A stretch of DNA of 64,000 nt. Source: Variovorax sp. S12S4. GTDB taxonomy: Bacteria; Pseudomonadota; Gammaproteobacteria; Burkholderiales; Burkholderiaceae_C. Positions within the stretch are counted from its first letter, which is position 1; each line of letters opens with the position of its first letter. The DNA lies in assembly GCF_023195515.1 (NCBI RefSeq), contig NZ_JALPKR020000002.1, positions 4,131,001 through 4,195,000 on the forward strand, in the 5' to 3' direction. Below the pieces are notes generated by a model, which was given only the letters and a program-made list of their open reading frames with translations, had not been told where the DNA came from and did not search any database. Shown here in pieces: positions 53,798 to 62,582 of the stretch. Made by a program: the position numbers and the translations under genes.

Positions 53798-54058
53798 TTC
53801 AGGGCGGCGCACCCGCCGACGGGGTACCTTGCTCCGCGAATGTCCCCCGGCCTGCGGCCTCCTCCTTTATTTCGCTGCGCAAGGCACCCCGCTAGCGTGT
53901 GCGTTGCAAAGAGCAGTCGTTGATCAGCAGTACACCAGCAGCGTGTCCCAGTGCACAGGGCATCGGGTGCTCCGCGCAGCGAAATAAAGGAGGAGGGGCG
54001 CAGCCCCGGGGGACATTCGCGGAGGGGAGTACCCGGTGGCCTTTGCACAAGCCCTGAA
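53798..54058. repeat. Large palindromic dispersed repeat, copy 2 (261 bp)
   Basis: The second copy of the element found at 32655, in the same orientation. It begins TTCAGGGCGGCG and ends GCCCTGAA, an exact terminal inverted match. The arms (TCCGCGAATGTCCCCCGG; CTCCTCCTTTATTTCGCTGC and their complements) are nearly identical to copy 1, while about 75 bases of centre differ at many positions. It sits between the GNAT and hydroxyacid dehydrogenase genes, which read in the same direction. Confidence 0.85.
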
Positions 54059-54091
54059 CAGCAAAGCAAAAAACACAAACACATCTGAATC

Positions 54092-55024
54092 ATGAAAACC
54101 ACCTTCCTCTACAAATCAGACCCCGTACGCGGCCGCCAGTGGGCCGAAGTGTTCAGCCAACTTCGCCCCGACATCGACTTCCGCATCTGGCCCGACATAG
54201 GCGACCCGGCGCATGTGCGCTTTCTCGCGGCATGGGAGCCTCCGAAGGACATTGCCGAACTGTTCCCGAACCTGGAGGTGTTGTTCTCCTCTGGCGCGGG
54301 TGTCGACCAGTTCGACTTCACGGCATTGCCGCCCGCATTGCCCGTGGTGCGCATGGTCGAGCCAGGCATCGTCAACGGCATGGTCGAGTACGTGACGCAT
54401 GCGGTGCTCGGGCTGCACCGAGACATGCCGCAGTACCGCCGGCAGCAGCAGGAAGGTCAGTGGAAGCCGCTGCCGGTGCGGCCTGCGAACGAGCGGCGCG
54501 TGGGTGTGCTGGGACTCGGATCGCTCGGCCAGGCCGTGCTGGCACAGCTTGTCTCATTGGGTTTCGACTGCGCCGGCTGGAGCCGCTCGCGGCATGAAGT
54601 GCAGGGCGTGCAATGCCACGCCGGTGCCGACGAGCTGCCCGCGTTTCTTGCGCGCACCGACATCCTCGTGTGCCTGCTGCCGCTCACCGATTCGACGCGC
54701 GGTTTTCTCGATGCGAAGCTGTTCTCCATGTTGCCCGTGGGCGCTGGGCTGGTGCACGTGGGCCGCGGGCCGCATCTGGTTGAACATGATTTTCTGGAGG
54801 CACTCGCCAGTGGCCGCATCGGCGATGCCGTGCTCGACGTGACCGACCCCGAACCGCTGCCGCCCACGCATGCCTTCTGGCGCCATCCGCGCATTCAGCT
54901 CACGCCGCACATTGCCAGCATGACGCAGCCACTGAGCGCCGCGCAAGCCGTGCTCGACAACCTGCGCCGCTTCGAAGCCGGAGAGCCCATGGTCGGCCGG
55001 GTGGACCGCGCCAAGGGCTACTGA
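54092..55024 (+). CDS. D-2-hydroxyacid dehydrogenase (GhrA-like)
   Basis: A 310-residue NAD(P)-dependent reductase of the glyoxylate/hydroxypyruvate type. The Rossmann motif is GVLGLGSLGQAVLAQL; catalytic Arg is in VHVGRGPHLVEHD, Glu in VTDPEPLPPTH and His in LTPHIASMTQPLS. It probably reduces a short 2-oxo acid. It precedes the aminotransferase by about 160 bases on the same strand, and the keto acid could come from that enzyme. Confidence 0.9.
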   Translation: MKTTFLYKSDPVRGRQWAEVFSQLRPDIDFRIWPDIGDPAHVRFLAAWEPPKDIAELFPNLEVLFSSGAGVDQFDFTALPPALPVVRMVEPGIVNGMVEYVTHAVLGLHRDMPQYRRQQQEGQWKPLPVRPANERRVGVLGLGSLGQAVLAQLVSLGFDCAGWSRSRHEVQGVQCHAGADELPAFLARTDILVCLLPLTDSTRGFLDAKLFSMLPVGAGLVHVGRGPHLVEHDFLEALASGRIGDAVLDVTDPEPLPPTHAFWRHPRIQLTPHIASMTQPLSAAQAVLDNLRRFEAGEPMVGRVDRAKGY

Positions 55025-55181
55025 GGACCGTTGAAAGGCCCGCCGCATGATGTGCTGTGGCAAGGCGCATAACCGCAGCGTGCTTTGCGCAGACCCCCAA
55101 AGCAGCACCACGCCATGCGGCACGCCGCCTAAGCTGAGGGCATTCGAAAGCTTCCTTCGCTCTCGCTTAACCCACACAGCC

Positions 55182-56584
55182 ATGACGCATCCCACCGCAT
55201 TGCCGCAACTCGCCGCGCTCGACGCCCTCGACCGCGCCCACCTCATTCATCCCGTGTCGCCGTGGCGCACCCACGAGCAGCGCGGCCCCACCGTGCTGGC
55301 CTCGGCCCGCGGCGCATGGCTCACCGATGCGAACGGGCATGAACTGCTCGACGCGTTTGCAGGCCTCTGGTGCGTGAACGTGGGCTACGGCCAGGAGAGC
55401 GTGGTGCAGGCTGCGGCCGACCAGATGCGGCGTCTGCCGTACGCCACCGGCTACTTTCACTTCAGCAGCGAGCCGGCCATCCGCCTGGCCGAGAAGCTGG
55501 TACAGATCACGCCCGCTTCGCTCACCCGCGTGTACATGACACTCGGCGGCTCCGAAGCCGTCGATGCCGCGGTGCGCTTCATCGTGCAGTACTACAACGC
55601 CATCGGCAAGCCGTCGAAAAAGCAGTTCATCGCGCTGGAGCGCGGCTACCACGGTTCTTCGTCGACCGGTGCGGGCCTGACGGCCTTGCCGGCCTTTCAT
55701 CGCGGCTTCGACCTGCCGCTGCCCACGCAGCACTACATTGCGTCGCCCAACCCGTACCGCCACGCCGAAGGGGCTGACCCGCAGGCGCTGATCGCCGCGT
55801 CCGTCGCCTCGCTGCGCGCCAAGGTGGCCGAGCTCGGCGCCGAGAACGTGGCCGCATTCTTCTGCGAGCCGATCCAGGGCTCGGGCGGCGTGATCGTGCC
55901 GCCGAAGGGCTGGCTCAAGGCCATGCGCGATGCGGCGCGCGAACTCGACATTCTCTTCGTCGTCGACGAAGTCATTACCGGCTTCGGCCGCACCGGCCCC
56001 ATGTTCGCCTGCGAGGCGGAAGGCGTGGAGCCCGACTTGATGACCATGGCCAAGGGGTTGACGTCGGGCTATGTGCCGATGGGCGCGACCATGATGTCCG
56101 AGAAGATCTATGCAGGCATTGCCGACGGAGCACCCGCGGGTGTTTCGGTGGGCCACGGCGCCACCTACTCGGCCCACCCGGTGAGCGCGGCGGTTGCGCT
56201 CGAAGTGCTGCGTTTGTACGAAGAGGGGGGGTGCTCGCCAACGGCCAGCGCGTTGCGGCGCATTTTGCCGCGGGGCTCGATGCGCTGCGCGCGCATCCGC
56301 TGGTGGGCGATTCGCGCCACCGCGGCCTGCTGGGCGCGCTGGAGCTGGTGAGCGACAAGCAGAGCAAGCGCGGCTTCGATGCATCGCTCGGGCTGGCGGA
56401 CCGCATCTTTGCCGCGGGCTACCGCAACGGCCTGGTGTTCCGCGCTTTCGGCGACAACATCCTGGGCTTTGCGCCGGCGCTCACCTTCACCGAAGACGAG
56501 TTCGCCCAGATGTTCGTGCGCCTGAAGAAAACGCTCGACGACGTGCTTGACGCCGCCGACGTGCGCGCGGCGCTGGCGGGCTGA
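55182..56584 (+). CDS. Class III aminotransferase (one-base frame break at 56225-56231)
   Basis: A PLP-dependent omega-amino acid or polyamine:pyruvate-type transaminase. Length after repair is about 467 residues. The PLP Lys is in LMTMAKGLTSGYVPMG, and VVDEVITGFGRTG is the usual Asp segment; YATGYFHFSSEPAIRLAEKL is typical of the group. The frame breaks in a run of seven G at 56225-56231; adding one restores EEGGVLANGQRVAAHFAAG and the end. Neighbours (hydroxyacid dehydrogenase, Lrp) suit amino-group catabolism. Confidence 0.9.
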
Positions 56585-56656
56585 CCGGGAAAGCACTGCC
56601 TCAGGGCTCCGCCGGCAAAGCAGAATCGGACTTTCTCTTCGTTACTCAGGACCGCT

Positions 56657-57151
56657 ATGTCTGAAGCTTTCAAGATCGACCGACTCGACCTGCGCATCCT
56701 GGCCCAGCTGCAGCAGAACGGGCGCATGACCAACGTCGACCTGGCCGATGCGGTCGGCCTGTCGCCCAGCCCCTGCCTCATTCGAGTGAAGCGGCTCGAG
56801 CAGGCCGGCTACATCGCCGGCTACGGCGCACACCTGCGGCTCGAAAAACTCGGAGACACGCTCACCGTGTTCACCGAAGTCACGCTGCAAGACCATCACC
56901 GCGAAGACTTCGTGCGCTTCGAGGCCGCGATCCGCGAGGTGGACGAGGTGCTCGAATGCCATCTGGTGAGCGGCGGCTACGACTACCTGCTGCGGTTTCT
57001 GACGCGTGGCGTCAACCACTACCAGGAAGTGATCGAGGAACTGCTCGAGCGCAACATCGGAATTGCGAAGTACTTCAGCTACATCGTCATCAAGTCGCCG
57101 TTCATCAAGACGCACTGCCCGATCGAGCGGCTGTTTCCCCACCCGCGCTGA
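56657..57151 (+). CDS. Lrp/AsnC-family transcriptional regulator
   Basis: A 164-residue regulator. The HTH reads LDLRILAQLQQNGRMTNVDL with AVGLSPSPCLIRVKRLEQAGY; the C-terminal RAM domain (VFTEVTLQDHHREDFVRFEA ... LVSGGYDYLLRFLTRGVNHYQ) senses amino acids. It follows the aminotransferase and precedes the ABC importer, so it likely governs one or both in response to an amino acid. Confidence 0.92.
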   Translation: MSEAFKIDRLDLRILAQLQQNGRMTNVDLADAVGLSPSPCLIRVKRLEQAGYIAGYGAHLRLEKLGDTLTVFTEVTLQDHHREDFVRFEAAIREVDEVLECHLVSGGYDYLLRFLTRGVNHYQEVIEELLERNIGIAKYFSYIVIKSPFIKTHCPIERLFPHPR

Positions 57152-57319
57152 TCGCGTCCGAAGGGCAGGGCTTGCCCTGGTTGCACCCCGGCCCGCACAA
57201 GCAGTCGTGCGCCCACGCACAAGTGCGGCGGCGGCGCAGCTCCTACGCTCACATGGTGCGGTGCAGCAGGCTGGCGTGGTGCCAGCCGGTTTGCGCCGTC
57301 TCCACAGGAGCCTCGGACC

Positions 57320-58249
57320 ATGCAAACCCTTCCCCTCCCGGCCGGACGCTGCGTCCGGCGCGCGCTCGCACTGGCCGGCATGCGCGCTGCGGCCATCGCG
57401 TCGATCGGCCTCTCGGCCCTTGCGCTGACTGCCGCGCCCGCGCACGCCGAGGCCGCCAAGGCGCCGGCGGAGTGCGCGGCACTCCAGGCCAAGTACCCGC
57501 AATTCAAGGGCAAGACCCTGGTCAACGCGATCAACCCGCACACGCCCGGCTACGAAACCATCGACCCCAAGGATCCGAGCAAGTACATCGGCTTCGACAT
57601 CGACCTGGGCGAGACCATTGGCGGTTGCCTGGGCTTCAAGCTCACCTACAAGCCCGTGACCTTTGCGGCGCTGCTGACAACGCTGCAGGCCGGCCAAGCC
57701 GACATCGTCATCTCGGACATCTACGCCACCGAAGAGCGCGCCAAGGCGGCCGACTTCATCACCTATTCGAAGGTGTTCGACGGCGTGCTGGTGGCCAAGG
57801 GCAACCCGAAGAAGATCACCGGCATCAACACCTCGCTGTGCGGCACGGTGGCGGCCGAGAACACCGGTTACGTCGAGGTGCCGCTCATCCAGGCGCTCGC
57901 GCCGCAGTGCAAGGCCATGGGCAAGCCCGAGCCCGAGGTGCAGCTCTACGACAACAACCAGAACTGCATCCAGGCCATTCTTGCGGGCCGTGCGGACACC
58001 TACATCAACGACGTCAATACGGTGGACAGCGCCGTCAAGGCCTATCCGGACAAGCTGGAGAAGGCGGCCGCGGTGACGCTGCCGTACTCGGTGGGCATCG
58101 CGGTGCCAAAAGGCAAGCCGGAGTTCCGCGACGCGGTGATGGCCGCGCTGGTGGCCATACAGAAGGCCGGGATCCAGACCGAGCTGCTCAAGAAGAACGG
58201 CCTGCCGGTCGAGAACCTCGAGGCGCCGCGCCTGCTCGTGGTGAAGTGA
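57320..58249 (+). CDS. Amino-acid-type ABC solute-binding protein
   Basis: A 309-residue family 3 binding protein with a signal peptide. Markers are YIGFDIDLGETIGGCLGFKL, ALLTTLQAGQADIVISDIYAT and QAILAGRADTYINDV. Two cysteine pairs are possible. The start may be the ATG at 57320 or the in-frame ATG at 57380 that begins the hydrophobic part. Together with the downstream permease-ATPase and formamidase it may import an amide or amino acid. Confidence 0.88.
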   Translation: MQTLPLPAGRCVRRALALAGMRAAAIASIGLSALALTAAPAHAEAAKAPAECAALQAKYPQFKGKTLVNAINPHTPGYETIDPKDPSKYIGFDIDLGETIGGCLGFKLTYKPVTFAALLTTLQAGQADIVISDIYATEERAKAADFITYSKVFDGVLVAKGNPKKITGINTSLCGTVAAENTGYVEVPLIQALAPQCKAMGKPEPEVQLYDNNQNCIQAILAGRADTYINDVNTVDSAVKAYPDKLEKAAAVTLPYSVGIAVPKGKPEFRDAVMAALVAIQKAGIQTELLKKNGLPVENLEAPRLLVVK

Positions 58250-58293
58250 AATGAGGCCCCCACGCTCACTCCGTTCGCTGCCCCCGAGGGGAC

Positions 58294-58329
58294 TGTCAGT
58301 ACCTTCGGAACGGCCGGGCGGTACTGACA
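58294..58329 (+). promoter_or_regulatory. Stem-loop covering the permease-ATPase start codon
   Basis: TGTCAGTACC (58294-58303) pairs perfectly with GGTACTGACA (58320-58329). The last paired base is the A of the ATG. The 16-base loop is GC-rich. Folding in the mRNA would hide the initiation region and could tune ABC-subunit ratio after the binding protein. Whether it forms in vivo is not known. Confidence 0.45.
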
Positions 58330-59975
58330 TGGAGCTCTTCCTCCATTACCTCTCCATGCCCTACCTGATCCAGGGCATCGTCTTCACGCTTGCAGCCACC
58401 GGCATCGGGCTGGCGGGCGGGGTGGTGGTGGGGCTGGTGCTTGCGGCAATGCAGCTCAGCCGCTTCAAGCCGCTGGCCGCGTTTGCCCGCGGCTATGCGG
58501 TGATCTTCCGCGGCACGCCGCTGGCACTGCAGATGATCTTCTTCTACAACGCGCTGCCGCATGTGGGCATCGTGCTGCCCGGGCTCCTGGCCGCCGGCCT
58601 GGCGCTGGCGTTCAACGAGGCCACGTTCATTGCCGAGATGTTCCGTTCGGGCGTTGTCGGCGTGGACCGCGGCCAGGTGGTGGCTGGCCAGGCGCTGGGC
58701 ATGACGCCGCGTGTGCTCATGCGCCGCATCATCGCGCCGCAGGCCCTGCGCTCGATGATTCCCGCGATGGGCAACGAGGCGGTGAGCACGCTCAAGAACT
58801 CCTCGCTCGCCTCGGTGATCGCGGTGCAGGAACTCACGTTGCGCAGCTCGCAGTTGGCTTCGTCCACCTTCGATTTCTTCTCGGTGTTCTTCGCCTCGGG
58901 GCTGATCTACCTGGTGCTGACCGGTGCGATCAGCCTGGTGCAGCTGGCGCTCGAAGCGCGCTTCGACCTGGACCGCCGGCAGGCGCTGCGCGGATTCGCG
59001 CTGTGGCTGCCGTGGCGCCGTGCCGCGGTACCTTCCGCTGGACCTTCAGCTTCGAAAGAAGAAGCGGGAGCAGAAGTTCCAGCGGTCGAGCCCGAGGAGG
59101 CGGCTCCCGCTGTTCGGCCGCTTCCCGCCGCATCGTCCATCGAACGCACGGCCCGCGCTTCCCAGCTGGCCGATGCGCCCGTGGCCTTGCGCATCAACGG
59201 CGTGTCCAAGGCCTATGGCCAGCAAGCCGTGCTCAAGGACCTGAGTCTGACGGTGCACGCGGGCGAAGTGGTTGCGCTGTTGGGCCCGAGCGGCTCTGGC
59301 AAGAGCACGCTCCTGCGCTGCATCAACCATCTCGAAAGCTGGGACGCGGGGCAGGTCCATGTCGGCGGCCAGCGCCTGGGCTACCGGCCCGACGGCCAGC
59401 TCATGACCCCGAGCGACCTGACCCGCGAGCGCGCGCGCCTGGGCGTGGGCATGCTGTTTCAGCAGTTCAACCTGTTCGCGCACCTGACGGCGCGCGAGAA
59501 CGTGGCCGGCCCGCTGCGCTGGGTGCACGGCTGGACTGCGGAAGACGCCGAACGGCGCGCACGTGACCTGCTGATGCGGGTGGGCTTGGCGCACCGCACC
59601 GAAGCGCTGCCGCGCCACCTGTCCGGCGGCCAGCAGCAGCGCGTGGCCATTGCACGTGCACTGGCGCCGGGGCCGAGCGTGCTGCTGCTCGACGAGCCCA
59701 CGTCGGCACTCGACCCCGAATTGGTCAACGAGGTGCTGGAGGTGATCCGGCGCCTGGCCGTCGAGGAAGGGCTGACGATGGTCATCTCCACCCACCAGTT
59801 GCGGTTTGCGGCCGAGGTAGCCGACCGCGTGGTGTTTCTTTCCGGCGGCCGCATCGTCGAAAGCGGCCCCGCGCTTGAGGTACTGCAGCACCCGCGGCAG
59901 CCCGAAACCGCCCGATTCCTGAGCGTGATGTCGGCCGACGTGCTGCCGGCCGCTTCGACACCCATGCCCGCCTGA
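58329..59975 (+). CDS. ABC importer permease fused to ATPase
   Basis: A 548-residue fusion. Residues 1 to about 230 are a His/Glu-type amino acid permease (MELFLHYLSMPYLIQGIVF; EAA region ALGMTPRVLMRRIIAPQALR). After a Pro/Ala/Glu linker, residues about 290-535 form an ATPase: Walker A GPSGSGKSTLL, signature LSGGQQQRVAIARAL, Walker B VLLLDEPTSALDPE. Only one permease chain is present, so the unit would be a dimer of the fusion. It is separated from the binding-protein gene by a 79-base spacer holding a hairpin. Confidence 0.9.
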   Translation: MELFLHYLSMPYLIQGIVFTLAATGIGLAGGVVVGLVLAAMQLSRFKPLAAFARGYAVIFRGTPLALQMIFFYNALPHVGIVLPGLLAAGLALAFNEATFIAEMFRSGVVGVDRGQVVAGQALGMTPRVLMRRIIAPQALRSMIPAMGNEAVSTLKNSSLASVIAVQELTLRSSQLASSTFDFFSVFFASGLIYLVLTGAISLVQLALEARFDLDRRQALRGFALWLPWRRAAVPSAGPSASKEEAGAEVPAVEPEEAAPAVRPLPAASSIERTARASQLADAPVALRINGVSKAYGQQAVLKDLSLTVHAGEVVALLGPSGSGKSTLLRCINHLESWDAGQVHVGGQRLGYRPDGQLMTPSDLTRERARLGVGMLFQQFNLFAHLTARENVAGPLRWVHGWTAEDAERRARDLLMRVGLAHRTEALPRHLSGGQQQRVAIARALAPGPSVLLLDEPTSALDPELVNEVLEVIRRLAVEEGLTMVISTHQLRFAAEVADRVVFLSGGRIVESGPALEVLQHPRQPETARFLSVMSADVLPAASTPMPA

Positions 59976-59995
59976 GCCTGCCCCTATAGGACCCC

Positions 59996-61237
59996 ATGAA
60001 ACACCACATCCTGTCCGTCTCTCCCCAGACCATCCACTGGGGCTACTTCAGCAAGGCGGTTGCGCCGTCACTGGTCGTGAAGTCCGGCGACCGCGTGACC
60101 ATCGAGACCCTGACGCACCATGCCAACGACGATCACGAACGCATGATTGCCGGCGACCCCGGCGCCGAATCGGTGTTCGCGTGGACGCGCGAGCACAAGG
60201 CCGTGCCGCGCCGCGGCGCCGGTCCGGTAACCGGGCCCTTCAAGCTCGGCGAGGGCGAAGGCGTGGGCGTGCACCTGCTGACCGGCCCGGTCGTCATTGA
60301 AGGCGCCGAGCCGGGCGACGTGCTGGAGGTGCGCATCCTCGACGTGCGGCCGCGGCCCAGCTGCAACCATTGCTATGCGGGCCGTTGCTTCGGCTCGAAC
60401 GCGGCCGCGTCGTGGGGCTTTCATTACCGCGACCTGATCGAAGAGCCCAAGCCGCGAGAGGTGGTGACGATCTTCGAGCTCGACACCTCGGGCGAGCCCT
60501 TCGCACGTGCCGTGTACAACTACGTGTGGACGCCGCAGACCGACCCCGACGGCGTGGTGCATGCCACCATCGGCTACCCCGGCGTGCCGGTCGACCACAC
60601 GCTGGTGCGCAAGCGGGAAGACATCTTGCGCAACGTGAAGGTGCCGGCGCGCCTGCATTTCGGCACCATGGGCCTTGCGCCTTCGGAGTCCGATTTCGTC
60701 AGCTCCATTCCGCCCAGCTACACCGGCGGCAACATCGACGACTGGCGCATCGGCAAGGGCGCGCGCATGTACTACCCGGTGGCCGTGCCCGGTGCGTTTT
60801 TCTCGGTGGGCGACCCGCACGCCGCGCAGGGCGACAGCGAGCTGGGCGGCACGGCCATCGAGACCTCGCTGACGGGAGACTTCGAATTCATTCTCCACAA
60901 GCAATCCGAACTGGGCGGCACCTTGCTCGAAGGCCTGGACCATCCGCTGCTGGAGACCGAGGAGCAGTGGTCGGTCTACGGATTTACCTACCCAAACTAC
61001 CTGGCGGCGCTCGGGCCCGATGCGCAGACGGCGATTGCCGGCAAGTCGTCGCTCGACCCGGCCATGCGCGATGCCTTCCGCAAGCTGCGCCGCTTTCTGA
61101 TGACGGTGCACCGCCTCAGCGAAGATGAAGCCATTGCATTGCTGTCGGTGGCGGCCGACTTCGGCGTGACGCAGGTGGTGGACGCCAACTGGGGCGTCCA
61201 TGGTTCGATCCGCAAGAGCGTCTTCACGGACCGGTGA
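59996..61237 (+). CDS. Acetamidase/formamidase family protein
   Basis: A 413-residue protein close to the length of FmdA-type formamidases. Motifs include TIETLTHHANDDHERMIAGD, CNHCYAGRCFGSN (conserved Cys cluster), VGDPHAAQGDSELGGTAIE and VVDANWGVHGSI. It hydrolyses a small amide to ammonia and acid. It lies 20 bases after the ABC fusion, so uptake and hydrolysis of an amide are plausibly coupled. Confidence 0.9.
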   Translation: MKHHILSVSPQTIHWGYFSKAVAPSLVVKSGDRVTIETLTHHANDDHERMIAGDPGAESVFAWTREHKAVPRRGAGPVTGPFKLGEGEGVGVHLLTGPVVIEGAEPGDVLEVRILDVRPRPSCNHCYAGRCFGSNAAASWGFHYRDLIEEPKPREVVTIFELDTSGEPFARAVYNYVWTPQTDPDGVVHATIGYPGVPVDHTLVRKREDILRNVKVPARLHFGTMGLAPSESDFVSSIPPSYTGGNIDDWRIGKGARMYYPVAVPGAFFSVGDPHAAQGDSELGGTAIETSLTGDFEFILHKQSELGGTLLEGLDHPLLETEEQWSVYGFTYPNYLAALGPDAQTAIAGKSSLDPAMRDAFRKLRRFLMTVHRLSEDEAIALLSVAADFGVTQVVDANWGVHGSIRKSVFTDR

Positions 61238-61322
61238 CTGCGGGGCTCGGTGTGGTGTTTCATTAGGAACGGAATTCTTCACTGAGCTTGGAACTGCAGC
61301 TACTGCTGGCACCCCGCCACCC

Positions 61323-61348
61323 AGGGCGGTCCTCGACAGGAGCGCCCT
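61323..61348. terminator. Hairpin after the formamidase gene
   Basis: AGGGCGGTCCT pairs with AGGAGCGCCCT around a CGAC loop, with one mismatch. It lies 85 bases after the formamidase stop but no T-run follows, so its role as terminator is uncertain. The rest of the 333-base gap to the next gene holds nothing I can identify. Confidence 0.35.
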
Positions 61349-61570
61349 GTACTCCAGTCGACCGCTGGACCGTCTCGGGGTGTCTTGCTCGCCGCATCGC
61401 TGCGCCAGCCGCTGCGCGTGCGTGCGTGCTGGGCTGGCCACCGGCGCGGGCCGCAGACACGGCAGAATGCGAGCGACAACTGCATTCGGCCGGAAGCGGG
61501 CGGTCATGTCCTCGGCACAAACCCGCCTCAGCCAGAATTTGCCCGCTCCGCATTCCAGCAGATTGCCCAA

Positions 61571-61999
61571 ATGGAAAACATCGCCATCACCCCCGCCTCG
61601 CCCGAGGAACTCCGCTCTGGCGAACTCGGCCGCAAGCTGCGCCACTACAACTACGGCGTCGTCGGCGAGTATCCAGAGCAGCAGTACATCCGGCTCAGCG
61701 CCAGAGACGGGAACGGCCGATTGCTCGGCGGCCTGCGAAGTTTCGTGTTTCTCCGCTGGCTCAACATCGAAGTGCTGTTTGTCGAAGCCGACGTGCGCGG
61801 CTCGGGCCTGGGCAGCCGCCTGCTCGCCGAAGCCGAGCGGCAGGCCATCGAGTTGGGTGCCAGAAATGCGAAGCTCGACACCTTCGAGTGGCAAGCGCCC
61901 GAGTTTTACCGAAAGCATGGCTATGAGGAGTACGCGCGCATCGACGACTATGCGCCTGGCTTCTACCTGGCTTCCATGAAAAAATCGTTAGCGCGCTGA
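61571..61999 (+). CDS. GNAT acetyltransferase
   Basis: A 142-residue single-domain GNAT protein. The acetyl-CoA loop is EADVRGSGLGSRLLAEAERQA, followed by FEWQAPEFYRKHGYEEYARI. The ATG at 61571 starts the conserved fold. The substrate is unknown. It precedes the rifampin ADP-ribosyltransferase, an arrangement often seen in resistance or accessory islands, though nothing here proves a resistance role. Confidence 0.85.
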   Translation: MENIAITPASPEELRSGELGRKLRHYNYGVVGEYPEQQYIRLSARDGNGRLLGGLRSFVFLRWLNIEVLFVEADVRGSGLGSRLLAEAERQAIELGARNAKLDTFEWQAPEFYRKHGYEEYARIDDYAPGFYLASMKKSLAR

Positions 62000-62091
62000 G
62001 CAGCGTTGCAAGCTTGCTTCGGCTGCCGGTGAAGAACGTCCACCCGAGTAAACTCCGCGGCTTTTTCGTTTCTGCAGAGGAGCGACTTGCG

Positions 62092-62487
62092 ATGGCTGTC
62101 TCGGACACCGGCCCTTACTTCCACGGCACGCGGGCGGACCTCCAGGTGGGCGACCTGCTCACCGCAGGCTTCCGCTCGAACTATGACGGGGAGGTCGTCA
62201 TGAACCACATCTACTTCACCGCTTTGTCAAAGGGCGCCGGGCTGGCCGCCGAAATGGCGAAGGGCGACGGCCGTTGCCGCGTCTACATCGTCGAGCCCAC
62301 GGGCGCCTTCGAGGACGACCCCAACGTCACCGACAAGAAGTTTCCGGGCAATCCCACGCGCTCGTACCGCAGCCGGGAGCCGCTTCGGATCGTCGGCGAA
62401 CTCGAGAGCTGGGAACCCTTTGACGCGGAGTACATCCGGCAGCTCAGGGAGCGCGTACGCGCAGGCATGGGAGAGATCATTAACTGA
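62092..62487 (+). CDS. arr: Rifampin ADP-ribosyltransferase
   Basis: A 131-residue protein of Arr length that inactivates rifamycins by ADP-ribosylation using NAD. The characteristic segments are PYFHGTRADLQVGDLL (active-site His), NHIYFTALSKGAGLAAEMA (Tyr) and VTDKKFPGNPTRSYRSREPL (Asp). A GAGGAG site precedes the ATG at 62092. It lies next to a GNAT gene and an IS1182-type element. Confidence 0.93.
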   Translation: MAVSDTGPYFHGTRADLQVGDLLTAGFRSNYDGEVVMNHIYFTALSKGAGLAAEMAKGDGRCRVYIVEPTGAFEDDPNVTDKKFPGNPTRSYRSREPLRIVGELESWEPFDAEYIRQLRERVRAGMGEIIN

Positions 62488-62582
62488 ATCCGGCCTGCCG
62501 ATACCGCGTTGGGTAGCAATCGGAAATGGACGCGGATGTTGGCCGCTTTGGGCATTGCGGCTGTGCGGCAGAATTCGGCCGA

